Made by a program: the position numbers and the translations under genes | The notes under the pieces: model-generated | The model's database searches: none | What the model was told of the DNA's origin: nothing | The model's input: only the letters and a program-made list of their open reading frames with translations | Shown: positions 45,091-54,399 of the stretch, in pieces | Layout: each line of letters starts with the position of its first letter | Numbering within the stretch: position 1 is the first letter of the stretch | Source of the DNA: Desulforamulus ruminis DSM 2154 | Lineage (GTDB): Bacteria; Bacillota; Desulfotomaculia; Desulfotomaculales; Desulfotomaculaceae | Assembly (NCBI RefSeq): GCF_000215085.1 | Contig: NC_015589.1 | Location: forward strand, 3,608,120 to 3,672,119 | Direction: 5' to 3' | Length of the DNA stretch: 64,000 nucleotides

Positions 45091-46431
45091 TCATCTTTTA
45101 GCTGTTTGTCGAAATCCCCGGGAGGGCTGATATATCCTTAAGGATTCCTGTCCGGAAGCAGCCGCCTTTGGATTTGAAATAATTTCCATAATGGCATAGG
45201 CCAGCTTCTCCGGCTGGTGCCTTACCACATTGGTATGCTGCACTAAATATTTAGAATAAATTTTTATGCCCAAGTCCTCCAGGCGGTTGGCGTCCACCTT
45301 AACGGGCCTGGCATTTTGCTCCCGGTATTTTTTAAGCAGCCGGGAAGGAATGGGTTCGCTGTTTACCAGTATATGCTCAACCACCGGGCCGGCATGATCT
45401 AAAATAGCCTTAACATGATCATAGACGGAATAGCCTCTGGTTTCTCCCGGTTGGGTCATAATATTGCAAATGTAAATTTTCTGGGCGGGAGAAGTTTGAA
45501 TGGCCTGGGCCATGCCATCCACCAGCAGATTGGGTATAACGCTGGTGTACAGGCTTCCCGGTCCCAAAATAACGGCATCGGCCTCCTTAATGGCCGCCAG
45601 GGCCTCAGGTAAGGGCTGGCATAGGTGAGGACGCAGAAATACCCGGTTAATCCGACAGGTGGTGGCAGAAATATTGCATTCCCCAAAAATCACGCGCTTA
45701 TCTTCCAGATCCGCTCCCAAAACCACATTTTCCAGGGTTGCAGGCAGCACCTGGCCCCGGATGGCCAGCACCTTGGACAGGGCCTTTACGGCTCCGTCAA
45801 ATCCCCCGGATACATCATTCAGACCGGCTAGAAGAAGATTGCCCAGGTTATGGCCTGCTAACTCACCACTGTCAAAGCGATACTGAAGCACTTCCTCCAT
45901 CAGGGTTTCTTTGTCTGCCAAAGCCACCAGACAATTGCGAATATCCCCGGGAGGCAAAATCCCCAGGTTATACCGTAAACGACCGGAACTGCCGCCATCG
46001 TCGGTAACGGCCACGATGGCCGTAATGTTGCTGGTGTATTCCTTCAGCCCCTTTAAAAGACTGGAAAGGCCGGTTCCCCCTCCGATCACCACCACCTTCG
46101 GACCCCTCTGCAGGGATCTGCGCTGGTAAATGGTTTCCACCAGTTTTTCCGATTGATCCGGTCGAACAACACCCATTACCGACCGCAAAGCCATTTTAAA
46201 GCCGTAACCCATCATTGTCAGGCCAAAAAGAACCGCCAGCACTCCAAGCAGCCACTGGGGGAAATCAGTTAGCCGATTAGCCAGCGTATCCATGACGGCC
46301 GTCATCCAGCCAACCAGATGGCGATCCAGTAACGCCAGCCCTAGACCCAGGACCGGAAGTCCCAGCAAACCTAGAAAAAGCCAACGTTTTACTTTCATTC
46401 CTGGAGAAAGCCATTTGATAAATGAGGCCAT
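45091..46431 (-). CDS. yvcK: YvcK/CofD-like gluconeogenesis factor with membrane segments
   Basis: The 446-residue protein has two N-terminal membrane helices (residues about 17-35 and 60-85), then the YvcK domain. That domain has KVVVIGGGTGLSSLLKGLKEYTSNITAIVAVTDDGGSSGRLR, ILPPGDIRNCLVALAD, AVILGPGSLYTSVIPNLLVDG and NIMTQPGETRGYSVYDHVKAI. YvcK binds UDP-sugars and is needed for growth on gluconeogenic carbon and for normal cell shape. It follows rapZ by 11 bp. Confidence 0.93.
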   Translation of the reverse strand: MASFIKWLSPGMKVKRWLFLGLLGLPVLGLGLALLDRHLVGWMTAVMDTLANRLTDFPQWLLGVLAVLFGLTMMGYGFKMALRSVMGVVRPDQSEKLVETIYQRRSLQRGPKVVVIGGGTGLSSLLKGLKEYTSNITAIVAVTDDGGSSGRLRYNLGILPPGDIRNCLVALADKETLMEEVLQYRFDSGELAGHNLGNLLLAGLNDVSGGFDGAVKALSKVLAIRGQVLPATLENVVLGADLEDKRVIFGECNISATTCRINRVFLRPHLCQPLPEALAAIKEADAVILGPGSLYTSVIPNLLVDGMAQAIQTSPAQKIYICNIMTQPGETRGYSVYDHVKAILDHAGPVVEHILVNSEPIPSRLLKKYREQNARPVKVDANRLEDLGIKIYSKYLVQHTNVVRHQPEKLAYAIMEIISNPKAAASGQESLRIYQPSRGFRQTAKR

Positions 46432-46442
46432 TTTTCCACCGC

Positions 46443-47312
46443 CTATACTCGCATGATATCCCGGTGCCGTACATTCACACGGTAGCCTTTCTGAAGCAGT
46501 ATTTCTCCCAACTTATTGGCCAGGGTTACCGAACGGTGCATGCCCCCGGTACAGCCAATGGCAATCATCAGGGTTGCTTTACCTTCGTTTTCATAATGGG
46601 GAATTAAGAAATTGACGAAGTCCGTTAGTTTCTCCATGAATTGATTGGTCACATCATGGGACATCACATGCCGCTGTACCGGTTCGTCGTTTCCGGTCAA
46701 ACAGCGCAGCTCCGGAATATAATGGGGATTGGGCAAAAAACGGACGTCCAGCACCAGGTCGGAGTCCAGGGGAATGCCATATTTGTAGCCAAAGGAAATA
46801 ACCGTAATCAACAGCCGGTTACGGTCCTCCTTGTCCCCGCCATACTGGGTAATAATCTGCTCCTTCAACTGATTGTTGGATACATTGGAGGTGTCAATAA
46901 TTTTATTGGCCCGCCCCCGGATTTCCTGAAGCAGTTCCCTTTCTTCCCGGATCACTGCCAGTACTTCCCCGTGATTATCCAAAGGATGACGCCGACGGGA
47001 CTCCTTATATCTACGCACCAGGGTCTCATCGGAGGCTTCCAAAAATAAAATTTCATATTTGTAACCCTGTTGGCTAAAATCTTTCAACACCTCGGTAAGC
47101 TGATGAAAAAAAGTCCCTCCCCGAATGTCAACCACCAGGGCGCTCTTATCAATTTTACCATTGGATTGGGCCACCAGTTCCGCAAATTTCGGGATCAAAG
47201 CCGGGGGTAGATTATCCACACAAAAGTAGCCTAAATCCTCTAAACTCTGGATGGCCTGGGTTTTGCCCGCTCCGGACATCCCTGTTACAATGAGCAATCT
47301 TGGCTCAGCCAC
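46443..47312 (-). CDS. rapZ: RapZ/YvcJ nucleotide-binding protein
   Basis: The 289-residue P-loop protein has Walker [29 protein letters not shown] at the N-terminus. The family segment VVDIRGG follows, then [11 protein letters not shown]. The C-terminal domain includes [13 protein letters not shown] and [13 protein letters not shown]. In enterobacteria RapZ controls glucosamine-6-phosphate synthase through small RNAs; in Firmicutes its role is not settled. GTG 47312 follows GGGGTGAG. Upstream codons in frame lack a ribosome-binding site. Confidence 0.95.
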   Translation of the reverse strand: MAEPRLLIVTGMSGAGKTQAIQSLEDLGYFCVDNLPPALIPKFAELVAQSNGKIDKSALVVDIRGGTFFHQLTEVLKDFSQQGYKYEILFLEASDETLVRRYKESRRRHPLDNHGEVLAVIREERELLQEIRGRANKIIDTSNVSNNQLKEQIITQYGGDKEDRNRLLITVISFGYKYGIPLDSDLVLDVRFLPNPHYIPELRCLTGNDEPVQRHVMSHDVTNQFMEKLTDFVNFLIPHYENEGKATLMIAIGCTGGMHRSVTLANKLGEILLQKGYRVNVRHRDIMRV

Positions 47313-47491
47313 CTTCTCACCCCCTGAAAAAATACAAGCGTACACTTATTTTAATCGGACATGGGACAGAAAGCAAACACAGATGGTGGCAGGGGTGGGC
47401 GAGTTTGTAAAAAATTCAGGTTTAGATCAGTATATTGAATTTCCCGCCTGAAAGGTGCCAGTAAACACCTGGCCCGCCTGTTATTTCCTGC

Positions 47492-47743
47492 CTATCTTCC
47501 ATCCTCCAGCAGACTGCTTAATACATCCATGGCCAGGGCGGCGTCTTCCCCGTCCACCGACAGAATCAGTTCTTCTTCCTGGTGATTGGCCAGTTCCATA
47601 ACGCTCATCATGCTTTTTCCATTTACCCTGTGGCCACCCTTCTCCAGGGTGACCTCCGAAAGAAACTGGTTGGCTGCCTTAACGAACTTTGCCGCTGGCT
47701 GAGCTTTCAATTGGTTTGGACCATGCAGGCACTTTTTTAACAT
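47492..47743 (-). CDS. Crh-like HPr paralogue lacking the active-site histidine
   Basis: The 83-residue HPr-fold protein has LKAQPAAKFVKAANQF where HPr has (G)LHARPAA. The phosphocarrier His15 is replaced by Lys13 and the neighbouring Arg by Gln. The regulatory serine is kept in VNGKSMMSVM (Ser44, equivalent to Ser46). This is the pattern of Crh, which has Gln instead of His and acts in carbon catabolite control via HPr kinase and CcpA. It lies upstream of rapZ-yvcK, while crh is downstream of whiA in Bacillus. Confidence 0.8.
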   Translation of the reverse strand: MLKKCLHGPNQLKAQPAAKFVKAANQFLSEVTLEKGGHRVNGKSMMSVMELANHQEEELILSVDGEDAALAMDVLSSLLEDGR

Positions 47744-47828
47744 CCAAAGTCCCCCTCGGATTGGAATTCTTTTCGTTATGAATCATTGAACGGGCCGGCA
47801 GGTATTAATATTCTCATCCAATCGGTTT

Positions 47829-48641
47829 TCAATCCTCAAAGATGAATTTGGCAATGACTTCGGCAACACCGTCCTGCTCGTTGGATTGGGTGATATAATC
47901 CGCTTTTGCTTTTATATCGGGACAGGCATTGCCCATCACCACACCCAGTCCCGCATATTCAATCATTTCCAGGTCGTTATAGCTGTCCCCCACGGCAATC
48001 ACCTGGTCTCTGGTTAAGTCCCAGCGGCGGGCCAGGGTATCCAGAGCATGGCCTTTGGTCGCCTCCGGGTGGGAAAGCTCTAAAAAATGAGGTTTGGATT
48101 TGCAAATATGCAGGGTTTTGCCAAAACGATCCAACATTTGCTCACCCAATTCATCCATGGCGGTTTCTTCTCCCACCACCAGCACTTTAGTAGGGGCCAC
48201 CCCCCGCTTATCCAGGAGTTTTACCAAATCCCCCACCGGATAAATGGGTACCCCTGATATTTTCCGGTATTTTTCAGCCTCCGGAGTCAGCTTTCCCACA
48301 TAAAGGTTATCGTCCAAATAAACGTTTACATGATGCCCTTGGGAACTAGCCAGAGCCACCGCTTCCCGGGCCAGTTCCAGGGGCAGCGGACGGTGCAGCA
48401 GAACTTCTTCGGTGGCAACTTCCTTTATCAAGGCACCCTGGTAAGTAATTAGGGGCAGGTTCAGCTCCAGCTCGCGGGCGTAGGGCAGAGCCGACCGGTA
48501 CATTCTGCCGGTAGCCAAGGTCACATGGACTCCCGCGTCTCTAGCCCTGCGGATCGCTTCCTTGGTTCGCGGGGATATTTGAAGCCGGCTGTTCAGCAGG
48601 GTATCATCCAGATCAATGGCTAGCATACGGTATCGTGTCAA
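47829..48641 (-). CDS. Cof-type HAD-IIB sugar phosphatase
   Basis: The 270-residue HAD phosphatase has motif I MLAIDLDDTLLNS, motif II VTLATGRM and cap domain type IIB. The motif III Lys region lies in ATKGHALDTLARRW, and motif IV is VIAVGDSYNDLEMIEYAGLGVVMGNA. It probably removes phosphate from a sugar phosphate or cofactor such as a flavin precursor. The start is TTG 48641, behind AAAGGAGGAAC. Upstream in-frame codons fall in repeat and uvrC sequence. Confidence 0.88.
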   Translation of the reverse strand: MTRYRMLAIDLDDTLLNSRLQISPRTKEAIRRARDAGVHVTLATGRMYRSALPYARELELNLPLITYQGALIKEVATEEVLLHRPLPLELAREAVALASSQGHHVNVYLDDNLYVGKLTPEAEKYRKISGVPIYPVGDLVKLLDKRGVAPTKVLVVGEETAMDELGEQMLDRFGKTLHICKSKPHFLELSHPEATKGHALDTLARRWDLTRDQVIAVGDSYNDLEMIEYAGLGVVMGNACPDIKAKADYITQSNEQDGVAEVIAKFIFED

Positions 48642-48660
48642 GAGTGTTCCTCCTTTGTTT

Positions 48661-48714
48661 TTAGACTTTGGAGCATTTATTTCGGGTCCTGTTGTTAGCC
48701 TCAAGGGCATTCCT
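48661..48714 (+). repeat. Dispersed intergenic repeat overlapping the uvrC 3' end
   Basis: The 19-nt block gtcctgttgttagcctcaa (48686-48704) is identical to 44896-44914. The flanks are similar (ttagactttgg before, gggcattcct after). The uvrC stop codon (48703-48701) lies inside it. Confidence 0.65.
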
Positions 48715-50569
48715 CCCGAAAATACCTCCACACCGCCTCGGCGGACTTCATGTTCATACCCGGCACCTTGGCCAGTTCTTCCAGCGAAGCCTGTTGAATT
48801 GCTGCCAGATTTTTATAGGCCTTGTAAAGCTCACGGCGGCGCACCGCGCCAATGCCGTCTATTTCATCCAACAAGGATTTAAGATTTCTTCGGGTGCGCA
48901 GTTTCCGGTGGTAGGTTACCGCAAAGCGATGGGCCTCATCCCTAAGCCGCTGCAGTATCTGCAGTCCCTTGGACTCCCGGGGCAGCCGGATGGGGTCCGG
49001 ACGTCCCGGTGCGAAAAGCAGTTCTTCTTCCTTGGCCAGGCCAAAGGTGGCAATATGGGCAAAGCCCTGCTCCAGCATGGCTTCCCGAGCTGCGGAGAGC
49101 TGCCCTTTGCCGCCGTCGATAATGATTAAATCCGGCAGCCGGATAAATTTCGCCTGTTTGAGGGTTATCTCTCCCCGTTCCAAAAGGGCCTGTTCTTCCC
49201 TGGCCTGGGCGAAACGCCGGGTTAAGGTCTCATGCATGGAAGCAAAGTCGTTGGCTCCCTGGACCCAGCGAATCTTAAATCTCCGGTACTGGTCCTTTTT
49301 AGGCCGCCCTTCTTCAAAAACCACCATGGAGGAAACAGTTTCCGTCCCCTGGATGTTGGAAATATCGTAGCATTCCATCCGGTGGGGAGGCTTCTCCAAA
49401 CCCAGGGCCGCCATCAGTTCGGACAGGGCTCCGTCCACCGCTTCCCGGTTGGCCTGGCGCTGCAGTTGGGTCTGTTCCAAAGACAGCAAAGCGTTTTGAG
49501 CCGCCATTTCCACCAGTTTCTGTTTATCCCCCCGTTTAGGGGTTTTGATGACCACCCGGCTGCCTCTCAGTTTACTGAGCCAGGCTGTCAGCAGCTCCGG
49601 ATTGGCGATCTCTTCGGACAGGAGTAATTCAGCGGGGATAAACTCCGTTTGATTGTAAAACTGCTGGATAAAGGCGGCCATAATTTCTCCCCGCTCCAGG
49701 ATATCGGTACCTTCCAGGAAATAATGCTCCCGGCCGATGAGCTTGCCGCTCCGGATAAAAAATACAGTCAGGCAGGACTCATCAAAACCTCTGGCCATGG
49801 CAATCACATCCTGGTCCACCCCTTCGGTGGATACCACCTTTTGCCGCTCTACAATCTTTTCCACCGCCCGCACTTGGTCCCGCAGTTCCGCAGCCTTTTC
49901 AAACTCCAGATTTTCCGCAGCCTCTTCCATGCGCTGCCGTAATCGTTTGATTAGATCCTCCTGCCGTCCTTCTAGAAACAGCACCACTTCGTTAACGGTT
50001 TCCCGGTAGGTTTGCCGCTCCACCAGACCGCAGCAGGGACCCAGACAGCGTTTAATGTGGTAATTCAGACAGGGACGATCCCTAGGACTCAGTTCCCGCT
50101 GCTTGCAGGTGCGCAAAGGAAAAATTTTTTTCAGCAGCCGCATGGTTTCATTGACCGCCCCCACATTGGTGAAGGGACCAAAATAGCGCGCACGGTCTTT
50201 GAGCACCCGGCGGGTTAGATATACCCGGGGAAAATCCTCATGAACAGTTACCTTGATATAAGGATAGGTTTTATCATCCTTTAAGAGGATATTGTACTTG
50301 GGACGGTGTTCTTTGATCAGGTTATTTTCTAAAATCAGGGCTTCCATTTCGGAATCGGTGACAATGAAATCCAGATCTACGGCCCGACTGAGCATGGCCT
50401 TCACTTTGGGCGCCTGTTTGGCCCCGGCCTGAAAGTACGAGCGAACCCGGTTCTTTAGGGACACCGCCTTGCCCACATAGATAACCTGTCCGTCTTCATT
50501 TTTATATAAATAAACCCCTGGGCGGGCCGGAATGTTTTTAATTTTTTCCGATAACGGCAGTTTCATCAC
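48701..50569 (-). CDS. uvrC: Excinuclease ABC subunit UvrC
   Basis: The 622-residue UvrC makes the dual incisions in nucleotide-excision repair. The N-terminal GIY-YIG nuclease starts PGVYLYKNEDGQVIYVGKAVSLKNRVRSYF. A UvrB-binding UVR segment follows (EEAAENLEFEKAAELRDQVRAVE). The RNase H-like domain has ISNIQGTETVSSMVVFEEGRP and DLIIIDGGKGQLSAA, and tandem HhH motifs close the protein. The last codons and stop overlap the dispersed repeat, so the natural C-terminus may have been edited. Confidence 0.97.
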   Translation of the reverse strand: MMKLPLSEKIKNIPARPGVYLYKNEDGQVIYVGKAVSLKNRVRSYFQAGAKQAPKVKAMLSRAVDLDFIVTDSEMEALILENNLIKEHRPKYNILLKDDKTYPYIKVTVHEDFPRVYLTRRVLKDRARYFGPFTNVGAVNETMRLLKKIFPLRTCKQRELSPRDRPCLNYHIKRCLGPCCGLVERQTYRETVNEVVLFLEGRQEDLIKRLRQRMEEAAENLEFEKAAELRDQVRAVEKIVERQKVVSTEGVDQDVIAMARGFDESCLTVFFIRSGKLIGREHYFLEGTDILERGEIMAAFIQQFYNQTEFIPAELLLSEEIANPELLTAWLSKLRGSRVVIKTPKRGDKQKLVEMAAQNALLSLEQTQLQRQANREAVDGALSELMAALGLEKPPHRMECYDISNIQGTETVSSMVVFEEGRPKKDQYRRFKIRWVQGANDFASMHETLTRRFAQAREEQALLERGEITLKQAKFIRLPDLIIIDGGKGQLSAAREAMLEQGFAHIATFGLAKEEELLFAPGRPDPIRLPRESKGLQILQRLRDEAHRFAVTYHRKLRTRRNLKSLLDEIDGIGAVRRRELYKAYKNLAAIQQASLEELAKVPGMNMKSAEAVWRYFREECP

Positions 50570-50707
50570 CCCACGCTTACTGAATTCAATGGATGGCTTT
50601 TATTTGACTGCTAATCCTATTTTATCACTTCCGGGCCAGGGGAATAGTAAGAATTTCTTAAACTAGTATTGCCCTGGCCTGGCATAAAAAAGATCTTGTC
50701 CTCCGTC

Positions 50708-50737
50708 TTGACAACGGGATGGTATAGGATCAAAATA
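50708..50737 (+). promoter_or_regulatory. Possible promoter of the tetR-exporter operon
   Basis: TTGACA (50708-50713) and AAAATA (50732-50737) are spaced 18 bp. The -10 is poor, so this is tentative. The palindromic operator lies just downstream. Confidence 0.35.
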
Positions 50738-50750
50738 GAGGCATAAAAGT

Positions 50751-50770
50751 AAGTAACTAGTTAGTTACTT
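50751..50770. promoter_or_regulatory. TetR operator candidate
   Basis: A perfect palindrome, aagtaacta-gt-tagttactt, lies 22 bp before the TetR start and covers the transcription start region. TetR regulators usually bind such sites upstream of their own genes. Confidence 0.7.
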
Positions 50771-50792
50771 TATTTCATCCCTGGAGGTTGTT

Positions 50793-51422
50793 ATGAATCA
50801 AGAGGAAATGTCCCGGGCTGAGGAAAGTAAAAACCGGATACTTTTGGCGGCGGCGGGCGTCTTTTCGCGCAAAGGACTGCATGGGGCCAGAGTGGATGAG
50901 ATTGCTGCCGCTGCCAAGATTAACAAACGAATGATCTACCATTACTTTGAAAGTAAGGAAAACCTGTATGTGGAGGTGCTTCGCTACAACCTTCAAAAGA
51001 TCCAGCAGTTCAGTCAGGGAGCCTTTGTTCCAGGAGGGGATCCGGTGGAAAATGTAACCCGGACCCTGCGCCAATACTTCTATTTTCTGGCTGAGGATGA
51101 GGAATTTGTACGCCTGCTTAGTTGGGAGGCCCTGAACCGGGGCCACTACAGCAGTAAACTGCTGCCTCAGCTCTTTCATTTGTTCCAGTCGGACCTGGGA
51201 CAAATCTTGCAGGAGGGCATTACCCGGAAAGTGTTTCGCCGGAATCTGGATGTGGGCCAAATTTTGCTGAGCATTCACGCCCTCTGCCTGGCTTATTTTA
51301 CCCGCCGGGAGATGATGCAGCCCATAGGATCCGGCAATCGAATGTCCGGTGAAATGTTGGAAGACCGTCTGAACCATATCCTGGATCTGGTCTTTCAGGG
51401 AATTTTGAACCGGCCCGAATGA
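50793..51422 (+). CDS. TetR-family transcriptional regulator
   Basis: The 209-residue protein has an N-terminal helix-turn-helix: KNRILLAAAGVFSRKGLHGARVDEIAAAAKINKRMIYHYFESKENLYVEVL. The C-terminal ligand domain ends with a helical LNHILDLVFQGI. It probably represses itself and the exporter genes downstream through the palindrome at 50751-50770 and responds to a transported compound. ATG 50793 follows GGAGG. Confidence 0.92.
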   Translation: MNQEEMSRAEESKNRILLAAAGVFSRKGLHGARVDEIAAAAKINKRMIYHYFESKENLYVEVLRYNLQKIQQFSQGAFVPGGDPVENVTRTLRQYFYFLAEDEEFVRLLSWEALNRGHYSSKLLPQLFHLFQSDLGQILQEGITRKVFRRNLDVGQILLSIHALCLAYFTRREMMQPIGSGNRMSGEMLEDRLNHILDLVFQGILNRPE

Positions 51423-51491
51423 ACTTAGCCGACGCCAAGCCCTTAAGAAAGTACTGTATAAATCCCATTTTGAACCGGAGGTGCAATCTTT

Positions 51492-52553
51492 ATGGATGAG
51501 TTGCTAAAGGTACAGCAAAAGAAAAAGAAGATTCTGCTGCTGTTCCTGTCCTTGATGATTTTAGCTGCCCTGATCTTGGGCGGGTATTTTTATAAAATCC
51601 AAACCAAACAAGCCCGGGAGCAGGAGAGCCTGACGGCTACCGGAACCCTTGAGGCTACCCGGGTGATGGCGTCCTTTAAGGTAGCGGGCCGGATGGATGC
51701 CCTTCTGGTGGATGAAGGCGCCCGGGTAAAAAAGGGAGACCTTCTGGCTACCCTGGAACCGAAGGAACTGCAGGCCAAATTATCCCAAGCCCAGGGAGCC
51801 CATGAAGCAGCCCTGGCCGCCAGCCAGCAGGCCTCAGAGGCCGTTCCCCTCACCCGTCAGCAGGTGGAGGCCACCATTGCCCAATGCCAGGCCAAAGTAG
51901 AACAGGCCGCAGTCAAACTTCGCAGCGCCAAGCAGCTTTATGACCGCATGGTAGAGTTACATAAGGCCGGGGCCATCTCGGACAGTCAACTGGAGGATGC
52001 CACCAACAATTATGATGCCGCCCAACAACAGCAGGAAGAGGCCAAGGCCGCTTTGGCTCAAGCCGAAGCAGCCCGGCTGCAGGTGGAGGTCTCCCAGGCT
52101 CAATATGACGCTGCAGTGGGGCAGGTCAATCAGGCCCAAGGGGCATTGGAAGAGGCCAAGGCCTATTTGGAAAACAGCCAGTTAAAAGCCGCTATGGACG
52201 GATTCATTACGCAAAAGTACCTGGAGCAGGGTGAAATGCTGAATGCCGGAACCCCGGTCTTTGAAATCACCGACCTGGAACATACTTTTGTGAAAGTGTT
52301 TATCAGTGAAAAAAAGATCGGCCGGGTTCATCTGGGGCAGCAAGCCGAAATCAGAGTCCTTGCCTTCCCGGATAAAGTCTTTAAAGGAAAGGTTGTGTTT
52401 GTTAACAACGCCGGCGACTTTGCCGTGAAAAAAGCGGTGAACGAGCAAAATCAACATGATATCCGCAGCTTTGAGGTGAAAATTGATGTGCCCAACCAGG
52501 ATCTTCTTTTAAAAGTAGGCATGACCGCCACTGTCAGGATATTGGAGGAATAA
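51492..52553 (+). CDS. HlyD-family membrane-fusion (adaptor) protein
   Basis: The 353-residue adaptor has one N-terminal membrane helix (ILLLFLSLMILAALILGGYFY). A biotinyl-lipoyl half motif follows (VAGRMDALLVDEGARVKKGDLLATLEPKEL), then a long coiled coil of about 130 residues, the second lipoyl half, and a β-barrel with FVKVFISEKKIGRVHLGQQAEIRV. It links the inner-membrane ABC exporter to the outside. The layout is like YbhG. The next gene starts 2 bp after its stop. Confidence 0.93.
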   Translation: MDELLKVQQKKKKILLLFLSLMILAALILGGYFYKIQTKQAREQESLTATGTLEATRVMASFKVAGRMDALLVDEGARVKKGDLLATLEPKELQAKLSQAQGAHEAALAASQQASEAVPLTRQQVEATIAQCQAKVEQAAVKLRSAKQLYDRMVELHKAGAISDSQLEDATNNYDAAQQQQEEAKAALAQAEAARLQVEVSQAQYDAAVGQVNQAQGALEEAKAYLENSQLKAAMDGFITQKYLEQGEMLNAGTPVFEITDLEHTFVKVFISEKKIGRVHLGQQAEIRVLAFPDKVFKGKVVFVNNAGDFAVKKAVNEQNQHDIRSFEVKIDVPNQDLLLKVGMTATVRILEE

Positions 52554-52555
52554 AG

Positions 52556-53263
52556 ATGCAGCCTGTCATAAAAGCCCATGATGTGGTGCAGGTTCTCAAT
52601 AAAAAAACCGTTTTAAAAGGGATTAACCTGGAAGTTCCTGCAGGGGAGGCCCTAGGCATCTTTGGCACCCGGGGAACGGGAAAAACCACTCTGCTCCATC
52701 TTCTGGCCGGTATCGATCAATTTCATTCCGGCAGGGTGGAAATTCTGGGGATGGATATCCAAAAGGACAATGCCTATAAAAAACACCTGGGACTGGTAAC
52801 CCAGGAGCGCAGTTTATTCCGGGAATTAAAGGTGGCGGAGAATCTTGACTTTATTGCCACCCTGAGAGGCGGCAGCCGGGCCGTCCTCGGTCAATTGGTA
52901 AAGTCATTGGAATTAAATCCCTTATTAAAAGAACCGGTCTCCACCTTGGAAGACGGCGCCTATCAGCGGGTGGCCTTGGCCTGCGCCCTGTTGGGTGACC
53001 CTAAAATCTTATTAGCGGATGAGTTAATTCGGGATATTGATTTTTATTCTCAGAGATTGCTTCTAAAAATCGTACGGCAGTTTTTAAAAGAGGGCGGCAC
53101 CTTTGTCTGCGGTTTTAGTCAGATGGATTATGCCGGACAGTTGAACCGGATAGCCTGGCTGACGGACGGCCAATTAACCTTCTACCGCCCGGAAGAAGCA
53201 GTAAAGGAATGGCAGAGACAGTTTCAGGAAATCAACCGACAGAGCGGTGAACCCCATGATTAG
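52556..53263 (+). CDS. ABC transporter ATP-binding protein with degenerate motifs
   Basis: The 235-residue ATPase has Walker A GTRGTGKTT (residues 37-45), a Q-loop VTQERSLFRELKVAENL and Walker B ILLADEL. The signature is LEDGAYQR instead of LSGGxxQR. The D-loop reads RDIDF instead of a typical GLD. The switch-His region reads FVCGFSQMDYAG with no His. The core ATPase may be slow or rely on a partner. It is followed by two ABC-2 permeases, so it is the likely energy unit of this exporter. Confidence 0.88.
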   Translation: MQPVIKAHDVVQVLNKKTVLKGINLEVPAGEALGIFGTRGTGKTTLLHLLAGIDQFHSGRVEILGMDIQKDNAYKKHLGLVTQERSLFRELKVAENLDFIATLRGGSRAVLGQLVKSLELNPLLKEPVSTLEDGAYQRVALACALLGDPKILLADELIRDIDFYSQRLLLKIVRQFLKEGGTFVCGFSQMDYAGQLNRIAWLTDGQLTFYRPEEAVKEWQRQFQEINRQSGEPHD

Positions 53264-54386
53264 GGCCCTGATACAGCGGGAATTACTTTATTTGTGGCGG
53301 GACCGGGGACTGCGCAATATTTTGCTTTTCGGCTCGTTGCTGGGGCTGGCTTTGTTTTTCGCCACTTACAGTGCACAGGTTCTGCAAAATATCCCCACCG
53401 CGGTGGTGGATCTGGATCATTCCAGCGCCAGCCACCAGTTAATCGAAAAGGTTGCTCAGGCAGAGAATTTACAGGTGGCAGCCTACCCGGACAGTTATGA
53501 GGAAGCCGAGGAACTGATGAAACGGGGTAAAATCGTAGTAACCATGGTCATCCCGGAGAACTACGGCAAAACCCTTGCCTTGGGGCGTCAAGGCAACGTC
53601 TATATGGCCATCGACGGCAGTAACATGATCTACTCCACCAATGCCACCACAGCAGCACTGACCGTAGCTAAGACCATTAGCGCCCAGGCCGGGGTTAAGG
53701 CCCTGCTGGCCCGGGGATTTCAGCCCTCCGAAGCCCAAAATGCCTATCTGGGGGTGGAACTGCGGGAAGAAGCCTGGTTCAATCCCACCCTCAATTACGC
53801 CTACTTTCTGGTTTTGGCCTTGGTTCTAAACATCTGGCAGCAGTGTTGTACTCTGGCTGCAGCCACCAATATCATCAGCGAAACCGGCCGACCCAGTTGG
53901 AAGCAATTTAAAATGGCCGGCTTATCCAAGTGGACTTTATTTGCCAGCAAATCCGCTGTGCATATCGTCCTTTTTATGTTCATGGTACTGCCGGTGTACC
54001 TCATTTCCTTTGCTGTTTTTAAGGTGCCCCTGCACTGCAGCGGCTGGCTGTTGCTGTTCTTTACCCTGGCCTTTACCATCGCTTTGCACAGTGTGGGCAC
54101 CTTTACTTCCAGCATTGGCCGGAATGCCGTGGATACCACCCGGTATGGCATGATCATTGCCCTGCCTTCCTTTATTTTATCCGGCTACGGTTGGCCTCTG
54201 GAGTCCATGCCGGCCTTTCTGCAGTCTCTGGTCAAACTGCTGCCCCAGACCTGGTTTTTCCAGGGTTTGAATTATTTAACCTTTAAAAATCCGGATCTGT
54301 CCTTTGTACAGACTTATTTTTGGGCTTTTGGTATCATCTCGGTGGTTTGTTACGGTGCAACGGCACTGTTGACATCCCGCAAGTAA
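53256..54386 (+). CDS. ABC-2 type transporter permease (YhgE/YbhS type)
   Basis: The permease has about 376 residues. A first membrane helix (LLFGSLLGLALFFATY) is followed by a large extracytoplasmic domain with VVDLDHSSASHQLIEKV. Five C-terminal helices follow, including HIVLFMFMVLPVYLISFAVF and the conserved FILSGYGWPLESMPAFLQSL. The ATG at 53256 overlaps the ATPase gene. It is a paralogue of the next gene, and the pair probably forms a heterodimer. Confidence 0.9.
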   Translation: MIRALIQRELLYLWRDRGLRNILLFGSLLGLALFFATYSAQVLQNIPTAVVDLDHSSASHQLIEKVAQAENLQVAAYPDSYEEAEELMKRGKIVVTMVIPENYGKTLALGRQGNVYMAIDGSNMIYSTNATTAALTVAKTISAQAGVKALLARGFQPSEAQNAYLGVELREEAWFNPTLNYAYFLVLALVLNIWQQCCTLAAATNIISETGRPSWKQFKMAGLSKWTLFASKSAVHIVLFMFMVLPVYLISFAVFKVPLHCSGWLLLFFTLAFTIALHSVGTFTSSIGRNAVDTTRYGMIIALPSFILSGYGWPLESMPAFLQSLVKLLPQTWFFQGLNYLTFKNPDLSFVQTYFWAFGIISVVCYGATALLTSRK

Positions 54387-54399
54387 GGGGGCCTTTTAA

